A stretch of DNA of 64,000 nucleotides from Pogostemon cablin (GCA_023678885.1 CM042997.1:23938064-24002063), one strand, 5' to 3'. Shown: positions 45,420 to 55,799, counted from the first letter of the stretch. Notes: generated from the sequence alone by a model not told the origin. Program-made: numbers and translations.

Positions 45420-45840
45420 TTTGAGTGCGCTGCGCACCCCTTTGCCATGCTCCCCTACATGCTGATTAAATTTTACATCCTACAGTATTTTATGTTTTGC
45501 GCTCACGGGTTTGCTCAACAATTTTGGTTTTGCGACTTGGGAAAGTGCGTTTTAAGTAAGCCAGCCAATGCGACTCTTAGGGGAACAGAGTCAGTTGACT
45601 CAGTTTGACACCTTTTCCGCAAAATAATATGTCATCATTGACGTCACCGAATGCGATAGGCTCAACTCGCATGAGTGCGCCATGCAGCGACGCGTGTCCG
45701 CATGCATACACGTGTGGGCTAGAGGTGGGCCCCGGTTCATGCAGCCGCAGGAGAGAGAATTTAGCGGTCTCAGTGTCTTCATCCTCAGCTGAGGTTCTTG
45801 GGTTTCGGACCAGCTCAAATTAATGTTTAGTTTATTCCGG
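45420..45840. promoter_or_regulatory. Promoter-like island without a gene
   Basis: Less AT-rich than its surroundings and dense in plant cis-motifs: TTGACT W-box near 45594, palindromic TGACGTCA at 45639-45646, CGCGTGT near 45691, GCATGCAT near 45700 and ACACGTGTGG near 45709. Open frames over it (45605-45823 plus, 45600-45818 minus) match no known protein. It could be the 5' flank of a lost or non-coding gene. Confidence 0.3.
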
Positions 45841-46540
45841 TTTTTTTAATATTATCGTGGGCATCACTTGCTTAATTGAAGATGTAGGATTCTTCTGCCT
45901 TTTTTTCAGACAATATTCAATTCTTACATTGTTTAATCGTATTATTCCGTTACACCCATGTGATCGGTGACGATTCTAATGCCACATTTTGTGTTTCGTA
46001 ATATTTTTTTTTATTATATTTTAAAAAATAATTGTTAAATTATTGTACAATTAGCAACGTTTTGTATTATAAAATTGTAATTATGTAGGTGTTATTATCT
46101 TAGTTTACAGTTTACACTATAATGCTGACTAGTTCAAAACGTTGCATTTACTAGGAAGTAAATTCGATGGCTTATATCAAGGAAGGTTTAAAGACGAAAG
46201 CTACTACCTATCTTAATCCAATGATGGTTTATTGGAACTTTCAATTGAGTCTGCATACATTAATTACATTCATGTAGAGGATTGTTGAAATTGGTTAATG
46301 AAAGAAGTATGTTATGTCCACCTTTAATCAATTTTCTTGTAATATTTTTTTTATTGAAAATAAATATAAGTTGAATATTCAGAAAATACATTCCGAGTAA
46401 ATAAATTTAATGTATAAATTTGCTTAAAAGAATTCCGGATGAATGAGTTATAGAGAGCGAAGAGTGTGAAAACTTGTCCACATAGGAAACACATGGAAGT
46501 TTCTTACATCTTATAATTACCTTGGATATTCTGTTATATT
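45841..46540. other. AT-rich spacer
   Basis: No gene or clear element. Confidence 0.4.
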
Positions 46541-46703
46541 TGGTGTTACATCTCCTGTTACATGCGTTAGATGAGTGACACATGTGCAAGGAAGAAAATC
46601 TCAACCATTGCCTCGAGAGTTTAAACTTTCCTTTTAGAGTATATGTTTTAATATATCATATGTGTCAATCATCTAACGGTATGCAACAGGTGCCAATACA
46701 CCT
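46541..46703. mobile_element. Foldback MITE-like inverted repeat
   Basis: GGTGTTACATCTCCTGTTAC then GTTAGATGAGTGACACATGT at the left are mirrored by ATATGTGTCAATCATCTAAC and GCAACAGGTGCCAATACACC at the right. Arms are about 45 bp. No target duplication was identified. Confidence 0.6.
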
Positions 46704-46959
46704 TATTTTAAATCAAATAAAATCTGTTGTGCAACCAACCCAATCACTAAATGCACTCATGCTCGTACATGGTCACATTCATTTTGTACTCAAACTAGGG
46801 TTCAATGGGTGAGACTTGACAGCGCGCAGGGTGGGCCGGTTCGATCCAAGATTGGTCCAATCCGATTCATCGTTTTGGCTAGACAGGCCAATCCAGGATT
46901 GGGTCAGTTTCAGTTTAGCTAGTCAAAATCTTAATCAAATAGCCAGATCTAGAATAATT

Positions 46960-47570
46960 GTGAAGAAACTCTTCACAAAAGCCCAACTCTTCATAATTAT
47001 AAACGATCCCCACGAATTCATTCCCTAATTACATTTAAGTACAAAAGCCCAACTCTTCATAATAATTATAAAAGTCCACCACAAAATTCATTCCTAATTC
47101 CATTGAAGTACCAAAGCCCAACTTTTCATAATTATAAAAAGGCCCTCCGCAGATTCCATGCAACTTAATTATAAAAGATCCATACGAAATCATTCCCTAA
47201 TTCTATTTAAATACGAAAATCAAACTCTTCATAATTATAAAAGGTAAGAACAAATTCATTCCCGAATTCCATTTAAGTACAAAAACCCAACTCTTCATAA
47301 TAATTATAAAAGACTCTCATAGAATTCATTCCCTAATTCCATTAAAGTACAACAAAAGCTTAACTCTTCATAATTATAAAAGGCCTCCCACATAATTTAT
47401 GCAACTTAATCTAAAGGAGTAACTAATTCCATTTAAGTACAAAAGCCAACTCTTCATAATTATAAAAGGTCCCTAGAATTTATTCCTTAATTCCATTTAA
47501 GTACAAAAGCCCAACTCTTCATAATTATAAAAAGCGTCCACAGAATTCATGCAATTTAGACTAAAGGGGT
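46960..47570. repeat. Minisatellite, about eight units of 65-90 bp
   Basis: CCCAACTCTTCATAATTATA recurs near 46981, 47048, 47117, 47223, 47287, 47361, 47449 and 47512. Each is followed by versions of GAATTCATTCCCTAATTCCA and TTTAAGTACAAAAG. Unit length varies by small insertions and deletions. The frame ending at 47028 only clips the first unit. Confidence 0.9.
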
Positions 47571-47574
47571 AACT

Positions 47575-48077
47575 TAAAAAAAAATTGCACAGAGGAGAAA
47601 TACTTAATTAAGAAAAATATCTATACCCCCAACAAATAAAAATTATAAAGTTTGTTAGGAAAATTTTAGTGAATCTTTTTATAAAATACAGTTAATTCTT
47701 TAATAAATAATTAATATTACATTTGAATAATTAAAAAAAATGCTATCATTATACTGCAAAGTATTTTCTAATTTTATATGTTATCATAGTGTGATTTTTA
47801 AGTTTATTTTATTTGTATTTTTTTATTCTATTATAATCATGTATTATCTACTAAATTTTATAATTATATTAATTTTATTTTATAACTATATATAGTGTAG
47901 TATATAGAATTATCAATTATTTATGTATGTTATTTGTCATTGTTCATATCGATATCTACATATATTTGACACTATTTTAAAAAATAAAATTTTATATTAT
48001 TTTTTTATATTAATAAAAAAATAATTATATATAAAAAGAAAGCAAACAATAAATTTTATTGAAATAAAAATAATTAG
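47575..48077. other. AT-rich spacer
   Basis: Nothing recognisable. Confidence 0.4.
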
Positions 48078-48085
48078 ATTAACAT

Positions 48086-48890
48086 CAGAAGGATTACTAC
48101 TAGGTACAAAAAAAATTCTTAATTACTATGAGATACAAACATACAAAAATATTACTACTAACTACTCCCTCCGTCCGCCCGAAAGGTGGACATTTGCTTT
48201 TTGCACGTGGATTAAGGAGTTTTATTATTTAATGTGTACTAGTTGGTAGTTGTATTAGTGGAGTGTATGGATCCCATGTATTTATTGTATTAGTGATGTG
48301 TATGGGTCCCATGTGTTTAAAAAGGAAAATGTAAACCTTTGGTGCGGACGCCCAAAATGGCAAAATGTGGACCTATTTAGCGGACGGAGGGAGTACAAAA
48401 TATATAGTGATATTTCAATATTACCCCTACAATGTGCTGCACATAAATGTTGTGTGCAACAAAAGTTCGTGTGCAGCAAAGTGTATTAGTAAGTAACAAA
48501 AGTGTGTGCAATAAAAAAAAGTGTGTGCAGCAAAAAAAAAATGTGGTGGTCCGGCAGAGCTCCAGCGGTGGTCCGGAAACTTTTTGGGTGGCCGGCCGGC
48601 AGTCTGGCAGTGCTCCGACGATCGGCCGGTGGATATCCGGCAAGTCAGATTTTCGGCGACGGCAGTTTCCGGCGACTGGCTGCAGCGGTCCGGCTGTTTC
48701 CGGCGGCCTGTGGGGTCCGGCTGTGGTCCGGCGGTGGGTGGGGGTTTAGGGTTTGTGATTTACAGGTGTATGGGCTTAGGGTTATATTTGATATTTTACT
48801 TTAATATTTTGTATGTGATAGTAATTATTTTAAATCAATATATCTAATAATAATTAGGGTACAAAGTATGTATCTAATAATAATTTTTCC
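48086..48890 (-). mobile_element. hAT-like MITE with GC-rich core (copy B, inverted), carrying a nested Stowaway
   Basis: Exact 8-bp target duplication ATTAACAT at 48078-48085 and 48891-48898. The ends, CAGAAGGATTACTACTAGGT and TAATAATAATTTTTCC, are imperfect inverted repeats. It aligns end to end with 41214-42009 in the opposite direction, including TTGTGTGCAACAAAAGTTCG and the GC-rich core (48540-48760, repeated GGTCCGGC / TTCCGGCG). Overlapping open frames of about 100 codons in all three phases of the core show it is compositionally open, not evidently coding. Confidence 0.78.
48165..48393. mobile_element. Stowaway-like MITE (nested in copy B)
   Basis: CTCCCTCCGTCCGCCCGAAA pairs with ATTTAGCGGACGGAGGGAG; flanked by TA. 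It occupies a different TA site from the Stowaway in copy A. Confidence 0.92.
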
Positions 48891-48990
48891 ATTAACATTT
48901 TATAACATTAAAATAGTCTGGTTCATAAATAATTTAGATAAAGTACTTTTATACTTCATGATATTTATATCTTAACTTTGTAATATACTA

Positions 48991-49251
48991 CTCCCTCCGT
49001 CCCATAAACAAGTTCACAGTTACTGTAGATACGGAATTTAAGAAAAAGTTATTTTTTGGGGTAGCTTGGTATTTTTAGGTAATAAATAAATTATAAAGTA
49101 AGTTATGTGAGTTGTAAAGAGGTGACAATTTTGAAATTAAAGTGTGTTGTGGGGTTATTGATTTGTATGTATTCCCTTATTTGGGGGTGTGAACTTGTTT
49201 ATGTGACGGACAAAAATAGAAAGTGTGAATTTGTTTATGGGGCGGAGGGAG
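48991..49251. mobile_element. Stowaway-like MITE
   Basis: CTCCCTCCGTCCCATAAACA and TGTTTATGGGGCGGAGGGAG; flanked by TA. Confidence 0.92.
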
Positions 49252-49254
49252 TAT

Positions 49255-50557
49255 TATAAATTTATAAAATTTATAAAATTTGAAATTCGATGCAAAAGAA
49301 TATACTAAACTTGAGATTGTGAAATTTAACTTAGATGTAGATTGTTAAATTTAATTAAAAAAAACAATCAATTAAAATGTTTTGTTCATATATATATACA
49401 AGATGAAATTAGTGCATAATAAAAAGAATTAAAAATAATCAGATTACAGTTAGTTCTTTCATCTACATCCCGTAAGCAAAATAATATCATATGCAACTCT
49501 TCAACAAAACATAATCAAAATAATTGCTAAACCCTCTAATTAATACATAATCTATTGTCTGCCTCAAACTTCATACAGTATCTTGTTGCCATCAGCTTGC
49601 TTTTTGTTAAAAAATTGTTGTTAATCTGCAAATTTATAAAATTTCTAATTTCTTAATTATATATTATATATTTGTTATTCAGAGCTTCTCCTTTGTCTGT
49701 TCTGTTTTTTACTATTTTAATATGTTGTTTGTAATCCACCTACTTTTTTTTATAATTAAAAAAGCTTTTCATTTGACTTTTTTATTTTTTCATATTTTGT
49801 AACCTATGTAAAATATTAAATTTTATTTTATTGGTGGATTTCAAAGAACATTTTGTTTATAATTATTTATAATTTATTTTTTCTCTGTTATATTTGTAAT
49901 GTAGGTGGAATTTAAAATTTTGTTTTATCAAACTTTTTGTTTGTAATTTATTAGCCGCTATTTCATTTGTCTAGTTCGTATCACGTGATGATGAAAATCT
50001 GTGATTTGGCATCAGGCAGGCGCGTTCATTTGTTTACGTCATGCTGCTCCACAGTGTTGTCAGGTTATAACTTTTCTAATCTACCAATGACATTTGACCT
50101 ATCTCCTCCATTAACCAATCACCGTGAGCTTAGAGTTTCGCGCGAGTTTTGCTAGAATTCGGTGCAGGAGTGTCGTTTGTCGTTAGATGATGCGCGTGGG
50201 GCTCAGTGTTAAGAATGAAAATTTTTCTTTGGCGCGTAGAATATATAATTTTTGTCATGTTGTCAGATTATGTGTTATCAACCAATAATATAATTCTGAT
50301 GAATTCTGTGATGTTGACCAATAAGAAATTTTCTGTCAAATTATATAATTGTCGTCTATAGGAGAACTCCGATGCCACGTCGATACCGAACTGACCCAGA
50401 AGATCGTTACCCTTCATCCACCAATAAAATTACTCCTAAATATTTTTTATTCGTTTAACTACTAATTATTTATTTATAAATTATGGGTTCAACAGTCTGT
50501 AATCTCTAAGTCAAATATTCGTTTACTTACTAATATATTCAAATAAATGATAGCAAA

Positions 50558-50560
<3 letters not shown>
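49255..50560. other. Spacer with a less AT-rich island, no gene
   Basis: 49960-50430 is richer in GC and contains CACGTGATGATG, GTTTACGTCATG and GCGCGAGTTTTGC, but no exon or known domain. The remainder is low-complexity T-rich. Confidence 0.4.
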
Positions 50561-50636
<76 letters not shown>

Positions 50637-50815
50637 TTATTATTAATTAATAAATATATTAATATCAATTGAAATTTTATTTTTATAAAATATTGAGATA
50701 TGTTGAAAATTTATACAATATTAACATATAATTATGGCATATGAAATTTATGTGCTTAATTTTATAAAATAACATGATACTTTCATCATTTTAGAATTAC
50801 ATTTACATAATCATG

Positions 50816-50894
<79 letters not shown>

Positions 50895-51076
50895 TATTAA
50901 TTAATAAATATATTAATATCAATTGAAATTTTATTTTTATAAAATATTGAGATATGTTGAAAATTTATACAATATTAACATATAATTATGGCATATGAAA
51001 TTTATGTGCTTAATTTTATAAAATAACATGATACTTTCATCATTTTAGAATTACATTTACATAATCATGGCTTTAT
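50561..51076. repeat. Two (AT)n microsatellites within an exact tandem duplication
   Basis: AT runs occupy about 50563-50632 and 50820-50890. After each, TTATTATTAATTAATAAATA begins a segment of about 185 bp ending CATAATCATGGCTTTAT. The two segments look identical base for base. The duplicated unit is thus roughly 255 bp: AT tract plus segment. Confidence 0.92.
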
Positions 51077-51079
51077 TTT

Positions 51080-51444
51080 TTCTTATGTAAAATTAAATAA
51101 AAAAAATACTTCTATTATTATTAATTTGTTCTCTGAAAATTTTAAAACTATTTCAAATTTATATTTATAATTAAATAAAATTTTATCTTTTATATTATTT
51201 TTCTTTTTAAAAAAATTAAATCACTAAGAATAATTATTATATTGATTATATGAATTCTTTTCTCAAATAAAAAAAAGAAAAAGAAAAAGTAATGGTACCT
51301 ATGTGAAAAAATTGATAACAAATTTTAAATTAAAATAACATTTGAAGTTGAGAACGAATGATAAATTTAAAATTAAAATAATATTTGAGGTTGTTAGATA
51401 AAATAATTTTTTTAAGGGATGTAAAAAGTTTTATGAGTCAAATA
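51080..51444. other. AT-rich spacer
   Basis: No gene. TTTAAATTAAAATAACATTTGA occurs twice in variant form near 51325 and 51368. Confidence 0.4.
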
Positions 51445-51453
51445 AATTTAAAA

Positions 51454-51798
51454 GGCTAAATATAGTGTGCACCCTGGTGCACACGAAGCACCCACGTACA
51501 GATATAAGCAAAAACATATACAATTATGAGTAAAAATGTATACAATTTAATTGTTAATTTTTTTAATAAAAAATTGAATGTAAAAAAATGTACAATTATT
51601 AAAATACATGTATACACTATTGAATAAAAAGTTATACACATATGAATGCTTGTTTTTTTAATGAAAAATTTAGTGTGAAAAAAGTATACAAATATTACAA
51701 AACACGTATACAAAAGAGAATAACATGTATACAAAATAGAATAAAAAGTTATACAAATATGGGATCAAGAGTACACCGGGTGCACCTAATATACACTC
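51454..51798 (+). mobile_element. GTGCACCCGGGTGCAC-family MITE (forward)
   Basis: Exact 9-bp target duplication AATTTAAAA at 51445-51453 and 51799-51807. Almost the same sequence as 44386-44739 and 54689-55042, except for a small deletion after GTGCACACGAAG and erosion of the right palindrome (GAGTACACCGGGTGCACC). Confidence 0.92.
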
Positions 51799-52140
51799 AA
51801 TTTAAAAAGGGTGAAGAGTTGCATGGAATTTTTGGAGTACTATGTTTTCAACTTTAGTTGAAAAAAGTATTTTAAGCATAAATAAATAGTTAAATACTAA
51901 TATCTAAGTATATTTAGATAAGGAAGACACATTACCTCAAGGCGAAGAAACCTTGTAAGTTGTAATATAAAAATCTAGGGGCACCACTGAAAATTGACCA
52001 AAATATTTGGGTCAAATTGAAAATAGTTAATATTGGGTGTCACTCTATTGCTTAGTCCCCAAGCAAAATTTGAGCGCGTCGTAGCAGATAACTTAAACCC
52101 TCTCCATCACTAAAATTGTGTGGTTCGGGAAGCTTCATAT

Positions 52141-52301
52141 GACACGTGTTACAATCTCCGTCGTTCGGTGGGCCACGTCACCTCACGGGCCTAAGAGAAA
52201 AATCTCGATTTTGCAATTAAGTTTATTAGGAAAATATTCAGAGAAGCTATAAATACAGCACTAGCATTAGTTCATTAGAAAATTCATCTAATATGCACTA
52301 A
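52141..52301 (+). promoter_or_regulatory. DREB2 gene promoter: ABRE/G-box motifs, TATA box, two-codon uORF
   Basis: GACACGTGTT (ABRE/G-box) is at 52141-52150 and GCCACGTCAC (ACGT core at 52175) follows. TATAAATA lies at 52248-52255. A start-like ATGCACTAA at 52293-52301 is a two-codon upstream ORF if transcription starts near 52280. ACGT-core elements fit the stress and ABA control known for DREB2-type genes. Activity is inferred. Confidence 0.6.
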
Positions 52302-52992
52302 CAACGCTTTAAACCACTTCTCTCAAAACCAAAAAGATAATTAAGGAAATACTTGCTACGCCAAATCTTTCCTTGTTTAGAATCCGATTTTGGGTATAAA
52401 TTGCGAGTGTAATTGCTGCGAAGAGTGTAAAGCTTCGAAGGAAGGCTGCTGTTTCTCACGTGGTTTGAAAAGTCGTGTTCAGAGGTATGTATGTGGTGAT
52501 TTTGTCCATTGAGTCTAGAATTTTCTTGATGTTCTTGCTGCTTTGTGTATTATCAGTTGTGTTTTTTTCTTTGAGTGATTTGTGTGGAGTATTTATAATT
52601 GTGCAATTTTTCCTCTTACCCTGTTTTTGAGCTTTTATTTTTGGTTTAGGGTTTGAGATTGGGGGTTTCAATTCTTCCTTTTTTGTGAAAAGTTTCGTCG
52701 CCTGGTCTTCAAAGGGCGATACCGATTTTATTGGGATTTATGATTTGCTAATTCGATGTACATTGATTTCTGAATATTTTTTCACTTTTTGGATTTTTTT
52801 TTTTGATTTGGTTTCTTGGGGACAAAGTAAATAGCTGACTTAATCTACGAGTTTTTCAAAGGGTTGGCTTTTCATCAGTTTCCTTCGTTGTGAAGCTCTT
52901 TTGTATGATATAACTGTTGAATTGCTCTTCTTTACATCCTCTGCTGTTCTATCTATAGATATCTCACCCTGTTTCTTGTTCTTGTTGCAGTT

Positions 52993-54294
52993 ATGTCGTT
53001 GCCTAACCAAGAGCCAGTGGTGGTACCTCGAAAAAGAGATTACACTAGAAAGAGACCAAGGAGCCGCAAGGATGGTTCTAGAAATGTCGCAGAGATACTA
53101 GATAAGTGGAAAGAGCACAACACCAAGCTCGGAGTCAGCCATAGACCTATTATTAAAGCTCCGGCCAAGGGATCAAAGAAAGGATGTATGAAAGGAAAAG
53201 GTGGCCCTGAGAATAGATGCTGCAATTACAGAGGAGTTAGGCAGAGGACGTGGGGGAAATGGGTGACCGAGATCAGAGAGCCGAATAGGGCGAGTAGACT
53301 TTGGCTGGGCACCTTCGACACCTCGGTTGAGGCTGCTCTTGCCTATGATGAAGCGGCAAAGGCGATTTATGGCCCTGCTGCACGGCTAAATTTCGCTGAC
53401 TCTGAGGTCTCAGCCAAGTTGGCTGCCAAGAACACCCCTCTGGTCCGTACTGCACCATATGATTCCGGTAATGCCATCATTTCCGTGTCCTCTGATAGCG
53501 ATCAGGGGTCTTACTGTGATGAGAGGGGAGAATCTGATGTCCCCGAGATGGAGATTAGACATCACAGCAATGAGAGGTCGATGGGGGGCCCTCATAACGA
53601 CGAGAGGAGGGATCCTGATGTCCTAAGGATGAAGATTGGACATCATAGCAACGAGAGGGGTGAACATGATGTCCCAAGTATGAATATTAGACCTCATTGC
53701 GACGAGAGGTCTAATATTAACGAAAGGTTGGAATCTGATGTCCGAAGGATGAAGATTGAAGGCCCCAAGAATGATGATCAAAATGGTGATCATAGGGACG
53801 TGGCTTCTGGCGAAGCAATTTCAGTGAACATTGTTAAAGAAGAGGAGATTGAGGAATATATAATGGAGAAAGTGTCAGAGGGAGCTAAGATGAATGCTTC
53901 AGACAGACATTATATAGACGTTGAGTGTGTTGATTTTGTTCAGCCTCAGTGCAGTGTTGATTGTGCTCAGCCTCAGTATGGTGTGCAGCCTCAATATAGT
54001 GTTGATTGTGCTCAGCCTCAGTACGGTGTTCAGCCTCAATACAGTGTTGATTGTGCTCAGCCTCAATACGGCTGTCTCTCGATGGATGAGTTGTTTGATG
54101 TGGATGAGCTCCTTTCGGCACTGGACAATGCTCCAGTCGACTTATCAGAGTATCAATATCATGGTGACAGGGGAGCGAATGCAGAGAAGGATTCTGCAGT
54201 TGAGTTTGATTTCTTGAAACCGGGGAGGCAGGAAGACAATAATATCTTGATGAGTGATGCATTCCCAGATCTTGAGCTGGACCTCTGCATGTGA
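52993..54294 (+). CDS. DREB2: DREB2-type AP2/ERF transcription factor
   Basis: Intronless coding frame of 433 residues. A leader intron (donor 52485 GTATGT, acceptor 52990) ends two bases before the start codon. Order: basic nuclear-localisation region 13-28 (RKRDYTRKRPRSRKDG), DREB2 signature KAPAKGSKKGCMKGKGGPEN at about 55-74, and one AP2 domain from about 79 to 135 (YRGVRQRTWGKWVTEIREP to AARLNF). Val91 and Glu96 occupy the DREB-type positions 14 and 19. Ser/Asp-rich SVSSDSDQGS follows where DREB2A carries its destabilising region. Residues about 175-256 hold imperfect repeats of DER/NER, DV and M(K/N/E)I. Residues about 317-350 hold CAQPQYGVQPQYSVD-type repeats. The acidic C-terminus (MDELFDVDELLSALDN, FPDLELDLCM) looks like an activation domain. 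It probably binds DRE/CRT elements in drought and heat responses. It is longer than DREB2A (about 335 residues) because of the repeats. Confidence 0.95.
   Translation: MSLPNQEPVVVPRKRDYTRKRPRSRKDGSRNVAEILDKWKEHNTKLGVSHRPIIKAPAKGSKKGCMKGKGGPENRCCNYRGVRQRTWGKWVTEIREPNRASRLWLGTFDTSVEAALAYDEAAKAIYGPAARLNFADSEVSAKLAAKNTPLVRTAPYDSGNAIISVSSDSDQGSYCDERGESDVPEMEIRHHSNERSMGGPHNDERRDPDVLRMKIGHHSNERGEHDVPSMNIRPHCDERSNINERLESDVRRMKIEGPKNDDQNGDHRDVASGEAISVNIVKEEEIEEYIMEKVSEGAKMNASDRHYIDVECVDFVQPQCSVDCAQPQYGVQPQYSVDCAQPQYGVQPQYSVDCAQPQYGCLSMDELFDVDELLSALDNAPVDLSEYQYHGDRGANAEKDSAVEFDFLKPGRQEDNNILMSDAFPDLELDLCM
53937..54072 (+). repeat. In-frame 45-bp coding repeat in the DREB2 gene
   Basis: TGTGCTCAGCCTCAGTA-like units recur three times with GTTCAGCCTCAATA between them. 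This gives about three copies of a 15-residue motif (CAQPQYGVQPQYSVD) just before the putative activation domain. Confidence 0.9.
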
Positions 54295-54299
54295 AGGAA

Positions 54300-54680
54300 A
54301 CCTCGAGTAGATGGCCAGGCTATGTGAAGCAACGCAAACGGAGAGGAAGTAGAAGAGTCAAGTAGGCTACTGTGTCGTTTATTAGTCGAATTTTAGTGTT
54401 CGTTTAGTATGTTCGAGTCAGTCGGGAACTCTCTGGTTCAACTTGCTGTTGTATCCTAGCATGTTTTGTGTTCGATCGGTGTACTAAGTACCATCTATTA
54501 GTTTCGTTTTTTTTTAAGTACTAGTGAAGAAGATGTTCCTCCATAGTGTCTTAAGGGAGGGATAGTATTTGAAGTAGGATTTTCATCTTTGTACAGTTCT
54601 TGAGACAAAAAAACCATAGTTGAGGTTTTCTTCAATGAAAGAATATCCTTCAACTTCCGTGGGAATATCCCATTTGTTAA
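54300..54680. other. DREB2 3' UTR and spacer
   Basis: The transcript probably ends before about 54500. No other feature before the MITE at 54689. Confidence 0.45.
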
Positions 54681-54688
54681 TTTATTAA

Positions 54689-55042
54689 GACTAAATATAG
54701 TGTGCACCCGGGTGCACACGAAGCTTCGTGTGCACCCACGTACAAATATAAGCAAAAACATATACAATTATGGGTAAAAATGTATACAATTTAATTGTTA
54801 ATTTTTTTAATAAAAAATTGAGTGTAAAAAAATGTACAATTATTAAAATACATGTATACACTATTGAATAAAAAGTTATACACATATGAATGCTTGTTTT
54901 TTTAATGAAAAACTTAGTGTGAAAAAAATTTACAATTATTACAAAACACGTATACAAAAGAGAATAACATGTATACAAGATAGAATAAAAAGTTATACAA
55001 ATATGGGTGCAAGGTGCATCCGGGTGCACCTAATATACACTC
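54689..55042 (+). mobile_element. GTGCACCCGGGTGCAC-family MITE (forward)
   Basis: Exact 9-bp target duplication ATTTATTAA at 54680-54688 and 55043-55051. Same 354-bp length and nearly the same sequence as 44386-44739. It inserted about 400 bp downstream of the DREB2 stop codon. The 112-codon minus-strand frame over it is an artefact of composition. Confidence 0.92.
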
Positions 55043-55106
55043 ATTTATTAATTTTATCATCTTTTTATTTAAACTTTTGAAACTTCACTGTTGAATATGC
55101 GGATAT

Positions 55107-55799
55107 CAGAGGCGGATCTATACACCCAAATTAAAAAGTAATTATCATAGATATAGTATGTAATCATCTAAATTAGTAGTAGCCTGGTGGTTAAAGGCGC
55201 TCTATCCACTCCATACGGCCGGAGTTTGAATTACGGCAATTGATTTTTTTATCCTTTTTTACTTTATATTTATATTATTTTATAATTTAGTTTATGTTTT
55301 AATCATTTTTTTATTTTTATTTGTATTATTTCTCTACATTTTGTTAATTATCTTATTTGATCCTTTTATCTTTATTTAATCTTTTTCTTTATTTATATTT
55401 GTATTATATCTCTACATTTTTATTTTAATTATCTTAAATATATCAAACATATTTTTCTTAATTAATGTTATACTACATCTTTTCTTTTTATTTATTTATT
55501 TTATTTTATTTAAATCTTTGTGTTTCTTCATTTTAAATCATTTAAATTTTTCTCAATTGTTTGTACCCAAATCACTAATGGTAAATTTATACTCCCTCCG
55601 TCCCGTCCAAAGAGGATCTTTTACTTTTTTGCACGTAGATTAAGGAGTATTATTATTTAATGTGTAGTGGATAGTTGTATTAGTAGGAAAATAAAAGGGG
55701 ACCCTTTGGATGGGATACCCAAAATAGAAAAAATGACCCTTTTTGAATGAGACGGATCGAGTAATATTTTTATAGAGACATGTCGTGGATCCGCCCCTG
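55107..55799. mobile_element. hAT-like element with nested Stowaway
   Basis: Left end CAGAGGCGGATCTA and the reverse complement of the right end, CAGGGGCGGATCCA, match at 12 of 14 bases, a widespread plant hAT terminus. Flanks GCGGATAT and CTGGATAT agree at 6 of 8. A tRNA-like stretch TAGCCTGGTGGTTAAAGG ... GGAGTTTGAATTAC lies at about 55178-55240 and may be a SINE head inside it. No transposase. Confidence 0.7.
55592..55761. mobile_element. Stowaway-like MITE (nested)
   Basis: CTCCCTCCGTCCCGTCCAAA at the left and GAATGAGACGGATCGAG at the right, flanked by TA. Shorter than its relatives, with an internal deletion. Confidence 0.85.

Noticed and set aside
48447..48847. Three overlapping Gly/Arg/Pro-rich frames of about 100 codons
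   Set aside because: All three phases are open because the GC-rich core is repetitive. The same core at 41342-41699 is also open in three frames. This suggests composition, not a gene.
44504..55029. Minus-strand open frames of 63-112 codons with similar Cys/Tyr/Phe-rich sequence in several places (44504-44737, 51456-51734, 54691-55029, and plus-strand 27706-27987, 43917-44276)
   Set aside because: They lie wholly within copies of one MITE family. The similarity is from the repeat DNA, both strands are open, and no domain or start context supports translation.
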